This document shows positions 9,506-18,282 of a DNA stretch of 64,000 nt, in pieces. Where the stretch lies: assembly GCA_016210115.1 (NCBI GenBank), contig JACQUW010000292.1, forward strand, positions 1 through 64,000, given 5' to 3'. The position numbers and the translations under genes are program-made. Below the pieces are notes generated by a model. That model did not search any database. It was not told where the DNA came from and saw nothing but the letters and a program-made list of their open reading frames with translations. Numbering within the stretch: the stretch's first letter is position 1; each line of letters opens with the position of its first letter. This DNA is from Deltaproteobacteria bacterium. Its GTDB lineage: Bacteria; Desulfobacterota; Binatia; UBA9968.

Positions 9506-10171
9506 ATGCTGAATACGCTGAAAATACTATTCTTGGTTTTTCTGTTTTTCTCGTGCAGTCTGCCCAATACTTTTGACAGCAGGCATTCGGGTGACTTGGG
9601 AGCGAGGAAAATCAGACGGATCGCGGTTTTTCCTTTGGATCCTGTTTCGCAAGCGGAGAAGGACAAGATCGCCTATTCTGCTGCCCCTAGACCCGAAGAG
9701 AAGCCCCTCCAGGAGGGGGCGCCAGTGGTTGTTCAGAACCACCTGTATTTCACAATGTCGTCGCTGCCTCATTGGCAGATTATTTCAGAGCGGGAGGTGC
9801 GGGAGATTATTTCTGCTGTTCCTCCTGGACCGGAAGGCAATCGGGCCAAGAGGTTGGGCGAGCTTGTCTATGCCGATGCAGTCATTTTTACGCGACTCAT
9901 CCGGTACCGGGAAAGGGTTGGCGAAGAATGGGGAGCTAAGAGCCCCGCTTCAGTCGCCTTTGTCCTTGATTTGTGGGATGTCCGCAGGGGGGACCTGATT
10001 TGGTCCGGTCGTTTCGACGAGACGCAGAAATCCCTGAGCGAGAATATTTTTGCCATCGGGGACTACTTCCAAAGGGGCGTCAAGTGGCTGACGGCTGAGC
10101 AACTAGCTCTTGAGGGCATCAAGAAGGCGGTCAATAACCTGCAACAAACTCTCTATCGCGGAGCGAGCTAA
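9506..10171 (+). CDS. Putative lipoprotein (GNA1162/DUF799-like)
   Basis: Signal peptide with lipobox-like LFFSC, then RRIAVFPL...ISEREVREII...AKRLGELVYADAVIFTRLIRYRERVGEEWGAKSPASVAFVLDLWDVRRGDLIWSGRFDETQ. Confidence 0.5.
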   Translation: MLNTLKILFLVFLFFSCSLPNTFDSRHSGDLGARKIRRIAVFPLDPVSQAEKDKIAYSAAPRPEEKPLQEGAPVVVQNHLYFTMSSLPHWQIISEREVREIISAVPPGPEGNRAKRLGELVYADAVIFTRLIRYRERVGEEWGAKSPASVAFVLDLWDVRRGDLIWSGRFDETQKSLSENIFAIGDYFQRGVKWLTAEQLALEGIKKAVNNLQQTLYRGAS

Positions 10172-10208
10172 AGCGGTCCCCCTCTCCCTCGCGCCCCCTC
10201 GACCAGGC

Positions 10209-10688
10209 TCAGGGCACGCTTTCGGGTAAATGACGGGAGGCTTGTCTGCCGTTGTCCGAAGCGCGACAGTCGCTGAGCGCCAGGAAAGATTTCAACGTGA
10301 TGATGAGCGCTCGCAGCAATTCCTTATCCTGCGAATGGAGCAGAAAATTGCAGAGCCGCAGGGCCTCCAGTTGTTGCGGCGAGTAGCCTTCAACGGCTAT
10401 TTTCGGCTTTCGGCCGCGGCCAACAAACAACTGGTCGAGGATGCAGTTGCCGGAAACGCTCACCGGGCAGCGGTCCGTCTCTTCGAGTACTGCTCCTGAT
10501 TCAAAGAATGAGGTGACAGGCACCCCGAGCGCGCCGGCGACTTTCGACAGGGTGCGTACGGTAGGCGCGATGCGGTCATTCTCCAACCGAGAGAGATAAG
10601 AAACCGCCATTCCTGTTGCCGCTCCCAATTCGTGCTGGGTCTTTTTCGACTGCAAGCGCAGTTTGAGGAGTTTCTTCCCAACGCTCAT
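10209..10688 (-). CDS. XRE-family HTH transcriptional regulator
   Basis: N-terminal HTH_3: GKKLLKLRLQSKKTQHELGAATGMAVSYLSRLENDRIAPTVRTLSKVAGALGVPVTSFF. Confidence 0.85.
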   Translation of the reverse strand: MSVGKKLLKLRLQSKKTQHELGAATGMAVSYLSRLENDRIAPTVRTLSKVAGALGVPVTSFFESGAVLEETDRCPVSVSGNCILDQLFVGRGRKPKIAVEGYSPQQLEALRLCNFLLHSQDKELLRALIITLKSFLALSDCRASDNGRQASRHLPESVP

Positions 10689-10826
10689 ATCAGCCAGCCT
10701 CCTTCCGAGATGTTAACGTCAGGGCATCCTATTAACATAAAAGTCAATCCGCCGCACATATTTTCCTTGACTTTCCTGGTAGAGGGGTAGTCAAATCGCC
10801 TGTCTCTCTCCACGCGAGTCGGGCCC

Positions 10827-10869
10827 CCCTCCTTTTTCCTCCCCCGCAAGGGGGGAGGAAAAAGGAGGG
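10827..10869. repeat. Perfect 19-bp hairpin (CCCTCCTTTTTCCTCCCCC / GCAAG loop / GGGGGAGGAAAAAGGAGGG)
   Basis: Arms 10827-10845 and 10851-10869 are exact reverse complements, in the gap between divergent genes. Confidence 0.9.
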
Positions 10870-10926
10870 AACGGGGAAGGTAAGGCTGGGAGGACGGAAA
10901 TACCTGACGCAAAGGAGAAAGTTATC

Positions 10927-11607
10927 ATGATCGCAAAACTATCCGCATTGAGTTTCCTGGGTTTCTTTTTTCTGACTGCCAACGCGCCTCAGTCGGACGC
11001 TCAGCAGCCGCCGGCGCCGCCGGTGAAGATCAATGCAAAGTTTCGCTATTCGGTCAAGTTTGTCTGCGGCCACGCGCAGGAGCCCAAGCCATGCGAGCAA
11101 TTCCGGCAAGGCGGCGATAGCAGTGGCGAAGTCATCTGGATTTGTCCCGGCTCTACAGTGCCTGCAGGAGCCAATGGCGCTCAAGTTGTCAGCGGTCTTT
11201 ACGCTACGGCAATCAATGTGAGTAATCCGGGAGGGCCGAGACGAGGTGAAACGGGGACGGCCGTTTTTGCAAAAAAATTCGCCATCGCATTGCCATGGCA
11301 GAATTCGGGTCCGGTGTCTCGTTTTGAGAGGGCAATTCTCGAGGCCGATCATGCCTTCGAGATCGATTGCGAGGAGATTGCGGCAAAGTTCTCGCGGCCG
11401 TCCTCTGATAGCTCGACTCCCACGCCGTTCCCGGTCTTTCTCAAAGGGTTCCTTCTGATTGTGAGCCCGGTTGAGCTGGATATCACCGCCGTTTACACGG
11501 CGCGGGGATCGGGCGGAGTTTCGACCATGGACGTTGAAATCATTCAGCCGCGGAAGCAGGAGCAGGTTGTCATAGCGGAGATCCCCGCTGAGATACCGAC
11601 GGATTAG
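10927..11607 (+). CDS. Secreted hypothetical protein
   Basis: Signal peptide (LSALSFLGFFFLTANAPQSDAQQ) and intact 226-aa frame; no family recognised. Confidence 0.5.
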   Translation: MIAKLSALSFLGFFFLTANAPQSDAQQPPAPPVKINAKFRYSVKFVCGHAQEPKPCEQFRQGGDSSGEVIWICPGSTVPAGANGAQVVSGLYATAINVSNPGGPRRGETGTAVFAKKFAIALPWQNSGPVSRFERAILEADHAFEIDCEEIAAKFSRPSSDSSTPTPFPVFLKGFLLIVSPVELDITAVYTARGSGGVSTMDVEIIQPRKQEQVVIAEIPAEIPTD

Positions 11608-11658
11608 AAAACCGGAAAAACGGGAAATGGAGGAGTGGGGGGGACAGCCTGTCACCTC

Positions 11659-12660
11659 TCATTTTCCGTAGAGCTTCTGAATGAACCCTTCCCGCTCGAT
11701 CTCGTTCAGAAGAGTGAAATCCGTGAACTCCGCGATGTCCTTGTGTGGGACTCCAAGCTCTTCCAGGATGTTTTTCACCCCTTCCAGTTCCGCGCGGGGA
11801 ACGCGAGGCATCCGTTGGGAAAAGAAATCGTAGGTTGCTGCAATGGTCTCGGCATCACCGACCCGTAGATATCTTCTGAGAACGTTGATGGTTCCGGCTT
11901 TGTTGGTCTTGATGTAGTGAATGGCTTCGATCTGGGCCTTGATCATGTTCTTGGTTAGAGTCCGGTTTTGCTGCAGGTAGGGTCGGGTCATTATCAGAGA
12001 AGTATTCGTGTAGGCGCCGAAATCCCCGATATCTGCTAGAACATTCATCCCTAGCTTGCGAGCCTGGAAGATTTCCGGATAGGACTGCACGGTGGCATCG
12101 ATGCCCCCGCTCATCAAGGCTGCCATTCGCGCCGCGGTCCCGCCGGATTGGATAATCGTTACCTCGCGGGGATCGATCTTCCAGGTCTTGAGGGCCATCC
12201 TGACGGCAGTGTCGTTAGACCCTCCGAAGCGTACGATTCCGATTTTCTTTCCGCGAAGCTGCTGCGGGTCTTTGATTTCCGGGCGGGAAATCATTTGGAA
12301 AGGGATCTTATTGTCCGATGTCGCGACGATCACAGTCGGCGCCCCGCGCGATGAAGCCTGAATTGCTGCCGAGGCGGCTGTCTGAGTCATGTGGAGGCTT
12401 CCTCCGAGCAGCGCCTGGAGGTTGGCTGAGCCACCACCGATCAACAAGATTTCCAGATCGATGCCGTATTTCTTGTGGATTCCCGCTTCCTTATTAACCC
12501 AGAGAGGAAGTTGATACCCGGCGGTACCGCCATAGCTTACCCGAAGAGAGGCGGTGTCGGCGCCATACGCAAGCCTGAAGAGTGAGGCCACGGCCAAGAC
12601 AAAGAACACCACAGTCCGTTTGAAGCTGTTTGTTGCGTGCAGAAACACTCTCTCTGTCAC
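11659..12660 (-). CDS. NMT1/THI5/SsuA-like ABC transporter substrate-binding protein
   Basis: Signal peptide then LRVSYGGTAGYQLPLWVNKEAGIHKKYGIDLEILLIGGGSANLQALLGGSLHMTQTAASAAIQASSRGAPTVIVATS. Confidence 0.88.
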   Translation of the reverse strand: MTERVFLHATNSFKRTVVFFVLAVASLFRLAYGADTASLRVSYGGTAGYQLPLWVNKEAGIHKKYGIDLEILLIGGGSANLQALLGGSLHMTQTAASAAIQASSRGAPTVIVATSDNKIPFQMISRPEIKDPQQLRGKKIGIVRFGGSNDTAVRMALKTWKIDPREVTIIQSGGTAARMAALMSGGIDATVQSYPEIFQARKLGMNVLADIGDFGAYTNTSLIMTRPYLQQNRTLTKNMIKAQIEAIHYIKTNKAGTINVLRRYLRVGDAETIAATYDFFSQRMPRVPRAELEGVKNILEELGVPHKDIAEFTDFTLLNEIEREGFIQKLYGK

Positions 12661-12740
12661 CTGACAGCGCGTTACACTATAGCATCTATGATTCGATCGG
12701 CCAGATTGTCAAATGACCCGCCCCTCGTTCTCGTGCGATT

Positions 12741-13334
12741 TTACTGAGGCGCTTCCTCCGCGAGCTGCAAGGGCTTTCCTAAGACCTCGCCGAGATGCTT
12801 TGCCAGCGGCTCCAATCTCCTCTTGCTTCCACGATCGAGAAGGACGGTCTCGCCGTTTTTCACGACCAACCGCAGGGACGGCACAGGAAACCGTTCGGCA
12901 GCCGATGAGCCCGCCACGGCGAAACCGCTGTAGACGCGATCGATTCCCATCCTGATGGCAGACAACTCATCGTAATTCAGATGGAGTCTGGTTCTGCCAA
13001 AAATGCTTTGTCTTTGGAGCTCTACCCTTTGCTTCTTATGATCGAAGACGATCAGGCGCTTCAGCGAAAAGAGAAAAACGGAGATACCAAGGAGGATCAG
13101 ATTCATGACCGGAAAATACCACAGCGACGCAGCGGGACCTTCCAATCCTCTTTGCCGGATCGCCTCCACAATCGGCACGGAGATAAAAAGCAGAGCGGTC
13201 GCGACTCCAAAGCAGAGAAACGCTGGAAAACGGGCGCCTCTCCAAACAAGAACAAACCTCTCTGCATCCTCTGCGGCGACCCGAAATCCCAGCCGATTTC
13301 CTATCGCCTCGAAATCGGCTGGGTTGCCGTCCAT
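12741..13334 (-). CDS. Hypothetical membrane protein (two TM segments)
   Basis: Hydrophobic segments FPAFLCFGVATALLFISVPIV and LWYFPVMNLILLGISVFLFSL followed by a PH-like C-terminus (VELQRQSIFGRTRLHLNYDELSAIRMG). Confidence 0.5.
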   Translation of the reverse strand: MDGNPADFEAIGNRLGFRVAAEDAERFVLVWRGARFPAFLCFGVATALLFISVPIVEAIRQRGLEGPAASLWYFPVMNLILLGISVFLFSLKRLIVFDHKKQRVELQRQSIFGRTRLHLNYDELSAIRMGIDRVYSGFAVAGSSAAERFPVPSLRLVVKNGETVLLDRGSKRRLEPLAKHLGEVLGKPLQLAEEAPQ

Positions 13335-13343
13335 AGTAAAAAA

Positions 13344-13389
13344 CGGAAGTCAGAGATAGGAGGTCGGAAGTCGGAAGTCAGAGGTCAGG
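13344..13389. repeat. Heptad-periodic array, (CGGAAGT/CAGAGGT)n, about 6 units
   Basis: cggaagt-cagagat-aggaggt-cggaagt-cggaagt-cagaggt-cagg read in 7-nt steps. Confidence 0.75.
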
Positions 13390-13426
13390 AAATCTGAGCG
13401 GGAGACAGAATTTAGAATGTAGAGGG

Positions 13427-13457
13427 CAACCTCCGCCCTCCAACCTCAAACCTCCAA
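13427..13457. repeat. Heptad-periodic array, (CAACCTC)n, about 4.5 units
   Basis: caacctc-cgccctc-caacctc-aaacctc-caa, abutting the cofH stop codon. Confidence 0.75.
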
Positions 13458-14750
13458 CTATAGCCCGCTCTTTTTCCTGGCCTGATAAAAGTCCTTGAAA
13501 CGATAGTCCTTCTGCCGGATCAGCTCATGGTAGGAGCCAAATCGTTCCGCCGGGTTTGTCACTTTGTCCAGTGGGTCCGGTCCCTGATCGACTTCAAAAA
13601 CTCTGAGCGTTTTATAGGCGGTCGACCGCTCGGCTGGCGTTCGGCCCATCTCGCGGATCACGTGGCGCATTTCGGACGGTCTCATCAACTGGCCGTGAGC
13701 CGCCCCCGCCGCTGTGGAAATGCTCTCGTTCATCAACGTTCCGCCGAAATCGTTCGCTCCCGCCATCAGGCTGATCTGCGCAAATTTTGGTCCTTCTTTG
13801 ACCCAGGAAACCTGCAGGTTAGGAATCCAGTTGTTAAGCATGATCCGCGATACGGCGTACATCTTGATCACTTCCGCGCCGGTAGCTCCCGCTCGCAGAT
13901 CCAAGATTCTTTTTCTGAAATAAATGGGCGCCTCTTCAAAGACAAAACTTAAAGGAACGAATTCCGTGATCCCTCCCGTGCGCTTTTGAATCGCCCGCAG
14001 CAGCGCGAGATGCGTGGCTTTCTGATATGAATTTTCGATGTGGCCGTACATAATAGTGGAGGTCGTCGGAATACCCAGTTCATGCGCGGTCTCGATGATT
14101 TCCGTCCATTGAGCCGTTGAAATGCGCCCCGGTGAGATTCTCTCCCGAATTTCATCGACCAGGATTTCAGCAGACGTTCCGGGGAGACTGCCGACGCCGG
14201 CTTTCTTAAGCGCGCTGAGATAATCCCGCGCGGAAGCACCGGTTAGGTTACAGCCGTATAAGACTTCTTCCGGAGAAAAGCCATGGATATGAATATCGGG
14301 CAACGCGTTCTTTATGGCCTCACAGATTCGAACGTAATGCCACCCGTCCATGGCCGGAGCCAGTCCGGCCTGAACACACACCTCCGTGGCGCCCAGGTCC
14401 CATGCTTCCCGGGCGCGCCGCACGACTTCCTCGGTCGGCAGAAAATAGCCCTCCTCCCCCAGGTGTCCCCGGCTGAAGGCGCAGAAACCGCAGGCTTTCA
14501 CACAGACGTTCGTAAAATTGATATTCCGGTTGACCACATAGGTTACGAGATCCCCGACGGTCTTTTTGCGCAGATGATCGGCCGCAGCGACAATGCTCAT
14601 AAGGTCCTGTCCCTGCGCGTCAAATAGCGTGGCGCCCTCTTCGATTGAAATATCAGCTCCCCCAAGGGCGCGATCCAGAGCAAGCCCGACAGCCGGGCTC
14701 ACGCCGGAAAGAAGAGCATCAAAGGATTTTTGAAGATTCGTTGTATCCAT
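13458..14750 (-). CDS. cofH: FO synthase subunit 2 (CofH, radical SAM)
   Basis: Radical SAM CVKACGFC motif with CofH context (NRNINFTNVCVKACGFCAFSRG...IHIHGFSPEEVLYG...SLPGTSAEILVDEIRERISPGRIS...AGANDFGGTLMNESISTAAGAAHGQLM). Confidence 0.88.
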   Translation of the reverse strand: MDTTNLQKSFDALLSGVSPAVGLALDRALGGADISIEEGATLFDAQGQDLMSIVAAADHLRKKTVGDLVTYVVNRNINFTNVCVKACGFCAFSRGHLGEEGYFLPTEEVVRRAREAWDLGATEVCVQAGLAPAMDGWHYVRICEAIKNALPDIHIHGFSPEEVLYGCNLTGASARDYLSALKKAGVGSLPGTSAEILVDEIRERISPGRISTAQWTEIIETAHELGIPTTSTIMYGHIENSYQKATHLALLRAIQKRTGGITEFVPLSFVFEEAPIYFRKRILDLRAGATGAEVIKMYAVSRIMLNNWIPNLQVSWVKEGPKFAQISLMAGANDFGGTLMNESISTAAGAAHGQLMRPSEMRHVIREMGRTPAERSTAYKTLRVFEVDQGPDPLDKVTNPAERFGSYHELIRQKDYRFKDFYQARKKSGL

Positions 14751-14797
14751 ATGAACAAATCGTCCTTATTTCTGATTTCCCCAAAAGCGCTTTGTGA

Positions 14798-15331
14798 TTA
14801 CTTGTTCGTCCAGTAGCGCGCGAGTTCCAGCGTGTAGGTGAGGGTCAAAAGGTCTTTCATGCGATCCAGGTAAACGTTCCCTTGGAGATGATCCCACTCA
14901 TGTTGGATCACTCGCGCATGAAAGCCGGACGCCGCAAAATCTAAGTCCCGGCCGCTGCGGTCGACCGCCTGCACGCGGATATCTTTGTGCCGGGGTACCC
15001 GGCCCCGGAGATCGGGAATGCTAAGGCATCCCTCCCAGTCTTCCTCCATCTCATCGGAGACGGGAGTAATCTGCGGATTGATCAGGACCGTCAAAGGCAC
15101 ACTGGGTTTTTGCGGGTAGCGCGGGTTGTCCGCCACCTCCAAAACCGCGATTTGCTGGGATTCATGGACCTGTACGGCAGCGAGCCCGACCCCGTCGTAT
15201 TCTTTCATGGTCCCGATCATGTCGTCGATTAGCTTCTGGATTTCAGCAGCATGGATGCGATCTTTGGGCAAAATGCCGGCGGTTCGGCGCAAAACGGGAT
15301 GTCCCAGCCTTGCCACTTTGAGAATCGACAT
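14798..15331 (-). CDS. def: Peptide deformylase
   Basis: GVGLAAVQVH, EGCLSIPDLRG and QHEWDHLQGNVYLDRM motifs. Confidence 0.96.
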   Translation of the reverse strand: MSILKVARLGHPVLRRTAGILPKDRIHAAEIQKLIDDMIGTMKEYDGVGLAAVQVHESQQIAVLEVADNPRYPQKPSVPLTVLINPQITPVSDEMEEDWEGCLSIPDLRGRVPRHKDIRVQAVDRSGRDLDFAASGFHARVIQHEWDHLQGNVYLDRMKDLLTLTYTLELARYWTNK

Positions 15332-15501
15332 TGCACGTTTTTAGCATAGGTGGAAAGCTAGCGGAAGAGGTTCGTTCTCCGCGACGGATTTAAATTGCTC
15401 CGGCGCGAAACACTGAGACGCCGAGCGAGCGTCTCCCGACGCGAGGAGACATCGCCTGCTGAAGTGACTTCAGGGTAGCAAAGCCCAGAGCCGCATCTCG
15501 C

Positions 15502-15531
15502 TTGACAAAATGGACCTTTTAGGTCTATAAT
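15502..15531 (+). promoter_or_regulatory. Sigma70-type promoter for the SUF operon with internal dyad (15513-15525, GACCT-TTT-AGGTC)
   Basis: TTGACA (15502-15507), 18-bp spacer, TATAAT (15526-15531); inverted repeat GACCT(TTT)AGGTC lies within the spacer. Confidence 0.75.
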
Positions 15532-15576
15532 TTTTTTGAATTTATGAAAACCGGGAGAGTAGAGAGAAGCTCTCTA

Positions 15577-16098
15577 ATGAATGTGGGGCGGCGTGTCGAC
15601 TATGCGGTTCGCGCCCTTTCTTACCTGGCGGGGCAGCCGCAGGGAAAGATCGTGAGCAGGGCGGATATCGAGGAAAAGCAAGGCATACCTTCCTATTATC
15701 TTTCCAAGATTATGAAGGACCTTGTGGCTGGAGGACTCGTCCAGTCCCACGTGGGATCCAAAGGAGGCTTCACTCTGGCGAAGGCTCCGGACAAAATAAG
15801 CATCAAAGAGGTTTACGAAGTTGTTGAAAGACCTCTGGTGCTCATGGAATGTCTGGAGATGGGAAAGAGTTACTGCTCCTATTGCTCGGTCTGCACGCAA
15901 ATTTCGATTTGGGAACAGGCGCAAATCGTGCTGGCCAATTTCCTCGCAACCATTTTTATTGGAGACATTGCCGACCGCGATGGGCTGCAGGAGCGCCTGG
16001 TGAGGGAACGCCAAGAATCGAGGGGTGGCAGGAGCATTTTGGGGCGCCTTGCGGTTTCGGCGAGGGCGGCAAGCACAACGAGAATGCCAAAGGAGTGA
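15577..16098 (+). CDS. Rrf2-family transcriptional regulator (IscR/SUF-associated)
   Basis: MNVGRRVDYAVRALSYLAG...SRADIEEKQGIPSYYLSKIMKDLVAGGLVQSHVGSKGGFTLAK; Cys cluster CLEMGKSYCSYCSVC. ORF-track start 15544 is upstream. Confidence 0.88.
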   Translation: MNVGRRVDYAVRALSYLAGQPQGKIVSRADIEEKQGIPSYYLSKIMKDLVAGGLVQSHVGSKGGFTLAKAPDKISIKEVYEVVERPLVLMECLEMGKSYCSYCSVCTQISIWEQAQIVLANFLATIFIGDIADRDGLQERLVRERQESRGGRSILGRLAVSARAASTTRMPKE

Positions 16099-16100
16099 AG

Positions 16101-16871
16101 ATGCTGGAAATCAAGAACTTGCGGGCTGGAATCGGCGGGAAGGAGATCCTGCGAGGAATCCACCTGAAGGTGAATGCGGGAGAGGTCCATGCGGTCATGG
16201 GTCCGAACGGTTCGGGTAAAAGCACTCTGGCGCATGTTCTGTCGGGGCGGGAGAGCTATGATATAATCGGCGGAGAGATCATTTATAACGGCCGGGATCT
16301 CCTTGGAATGTCTCCCGAAGAAAGGGCGCGCGAGGGGATTTTTCTCGCTTTTCAATATCCGGTAGAGATTCCCGGCGTAAGCACCACATATTTCCTTAAG
16401 GCCGCTGTCAACGCTGTCAGAAAACACCGCGGGATGGAAGAGCTGGATGCCATGGAGTTTTTATCGCTGATCAGGGAAAAGATGAAGCTCGTGGAAATGG
16501 ATCAGGCTCTTCTGAACCGGCCGGTGAATGAAGGCTTTTCCGGAGGGGAAAAAAAGCGGAACGAGATTCTGCAAATGGCCGTGCTGGATCCGACGCTGGC
16601 CATTTTAGATGAGACCGATTCCGGCCTTGATATCGACGCCCTGAGGATCGTCGCTGGCGGCGTGAATGCGCTGAGAAGTCCCGAGCGCGCCATGATCGTA
16701 ATTACTCATTACCAGAGGCTGCTTAACTATGTCGTGCCGGACTTCGTTCACGTGCTTTTCGAGGGAAGGATCGTGAGATCGGGCGGTCGGGAGCTGGCTC
16801 TGGAACTCGAAGCGAGAGGATACGATTGGGTCAAGGAACAGGTTGCGGCTTCCGCGCCGGCAGCACCGTAA
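16101..16871 (+). CDS. sufC: Fe-S cluster assembly ATPase SufC
   Basis: MLEIKNLRAGIGGKEILRGIHLKVNAGEVHAVMGPNGSGKSTLAHVLSGRESYDIIGGEI...NEGFSGGEKKRNEILQMAVLDPTLAILDETDSGLDIDALRIVAGGVN. Confidence 0.97.
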   Translation: MLEIKNLRAGIGGKEILRGIHLKVNAGEVHAVMGPNGSGKSTLAHVLSGRESYDIIGGEIIYNGRDLLGMSPEERAREGIFLAFQYPVEIPGVSTTYFLKAAVNAVRKHRGMEELDAMEFLSLIREKMKLVEMDQALLNRPVNEGFSGGEKKRNEILQMAVLDPTLAILDETDSGLDIDALRIVAGGVNALRSPERAMIVITHYQRLLNYVVPDFVHVLFEGRIVRSGGRELALELEARGYDWVKEQVAASAPAAP

Positions 16872-16944
16872 GTTCGTTGAGCCCGTCGGTCGGCAGCGGC
16901 AAAGTTATGCCCGAATATCTTTTGAGGTGACCTCAGCAGCGGCC

Positions 16945-18282
16945 ATGGAACAGGAACTGGCAGAAAAGAAACATTATCTTTCGGCTTTTGACCAGTGCGC
17001 CAAGGCGCGGAGAGGAAGCCAGGCTCGTTGGCTCGAGTCCATCCGCCGGGAGGCTATGGATCGTTTTTCCGAACTGGGTTTTCCGACAATTCGGGATGAG
17101 GAATGGAGATTTACCAACCTGGCGTCTCTCAGAAAGATTCCTTTCCTTCCAAGCCCGCCAGAATTTGATGGCGCGACTCGGGAGCGAATCGCAAGCGCGA
17201 TTTCGGAAAGTCCGCAGGGGCATCGGTTGGTCTTCATCAATGGCCACTATTGCCCCGAGCTTTCGGCCGCTGCCTCCTCCGGCAAAGGTGTCCGGGCGGG
17301 AAGCCTTAAAGAGGTTTTGGGGAACGACCCGGAGAGTTTGCGGCCGCACCTGGCCCGCTATGCGGCGCACCGGGATCATGCGGTCATGGCGCTCAATACG
17401 GCTTTCATGGAGGATGGAGGGTTTTTGTACATTCCAGAGGGTCTGGTTCTGAAAGAGCCGATTGTCCTTCTCTTCGTCTCGACCGCTGGCAAGAACCCGA
17501 CCATGTCCTTCCCCAGAAATCTCATTGTGGCGGACCGCTCCAGTGAGGCGAACATCCTGGAGTGGTACACGGCTTTGGATTCTGAAGTTTACTTTACGAA
17601 TTCCGTAAGCGAAATCGTTGCGGGAGAAAACTCCGTGCTGCGCCATTATAAGCTGCAACAGGAGAGTCTTGGTGCTTTTCACATCGGCACGGTCCAGGCG
17701 CATCTTTCGAGCAACAGCTCGTTTTTGTCCTGCTCCATCGCTCTGGGGGGGGCGCTCGTGCGAAACGAAATCAACGGGGTGTTGGACGGAGAAGGGATCG
17801 AATGCGTCCTTAACGGCCTCTACATGATCGCGGGGCGACAGCATGTAGACAATCATACGCGAATCGATCATGTCCGGCCTCGTTGCAACAGCCGCGAGCT
17901 CTACAAGGGAATTCTGGATGGGCACGCCAGAGGCGTTTTCAACGGCAAAATCTACGTCCACAAAGATGCCCAGAAGACCGATGCCAGGCAAACCAATAAA
18001 AACCTACTCCTCTCACCGGACGCTCTGATCGATACCAAGCCTCAGCTGGAAATCCACGCCGATGATGTGAAGTGCTCCCATGGTTCCACGATCGGCCAGC
18101 TCGACCAGGATTCCCTATTTTATCTCCGGTCCCGCGGGATCGGTCTGGAGGATGCCCGCCGGCTGCTGACCTATGCTTTCGCCAGTGATATCATTGGCGG
18201 CGTCCAGATCGAGTCCGTTCGATGCCGGCTTGATCGTTTGCTCGTGAGTCGATTAGGAGAACAGTCCCAGGATAGTTTATGA
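16945..18282 (+). CDS. sufD: Fe-S cluster assembly protein SufD
   Basis: N-terminal SufD helical region ([26 protein letters not shown]) and beta-helix core ([89 protein letters not shown]). Start codon uncertain. Confidence 0.93.
   Translation: MEQELAEKKHYLSAFDQCAKARRGSQARWLESIRREAMDRFSELGFPTIRDEEWRFTNLASLRKIPFLPSPPEFDGATRERIASAISESPQGHRLVFINGHYCPELSAAASSGKGVRAGSLKEVLGNDPESLRPHLARYAAHRDHAVMALNTAFMEDGGFLYIPEGLVLKEPIVLLFVSTAGKNPTMSFPRNLIVADRSSEANILEWYTALDSEVYFTNSVSEIVAGENSVLRHYKLQQESLGAFHIGTVQAHLSSNSSFLSCSIALGGALVRNEINGVLDGEGIECVLNGLYMIAGRQHVDNHTRIDHVRPRCNSRELYKGILDGHARGVFNGKIYVHKDAQKTDARQTNKNLLLSPDALIDTKPQLEIHADDVKCSHGSTIGQLDQDSLFYLRSRGIGLEDARRLLTYAFASDIIGGVQIESVRCRLDRLLVSRLGEQSQDSL

Noticed and set aside
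10827-10869. Intrinsic terminator
   Set aside because: Lies upstream of both flanking divergent genes and lacks a trailing T-run, so a repeat element or regulatory hairpin is more likely.
13344-13457. Possible CRISPR-like array
   Set aside because: Units are 7 nt with no spacers; no cas genes in the window.
15418-15456. Small stem GAGACGC...GCGTCTC upstream of the SUF promoter
   Set aside because: Only 7 bp of pairing; too weak to call as a terminator or operator.
16933-17991. 352-aa minus-strand ORF
   Set aside because: Fully antisense to sufD, no recognisable domain, typical shadow ORF of GC-rich codon bias.
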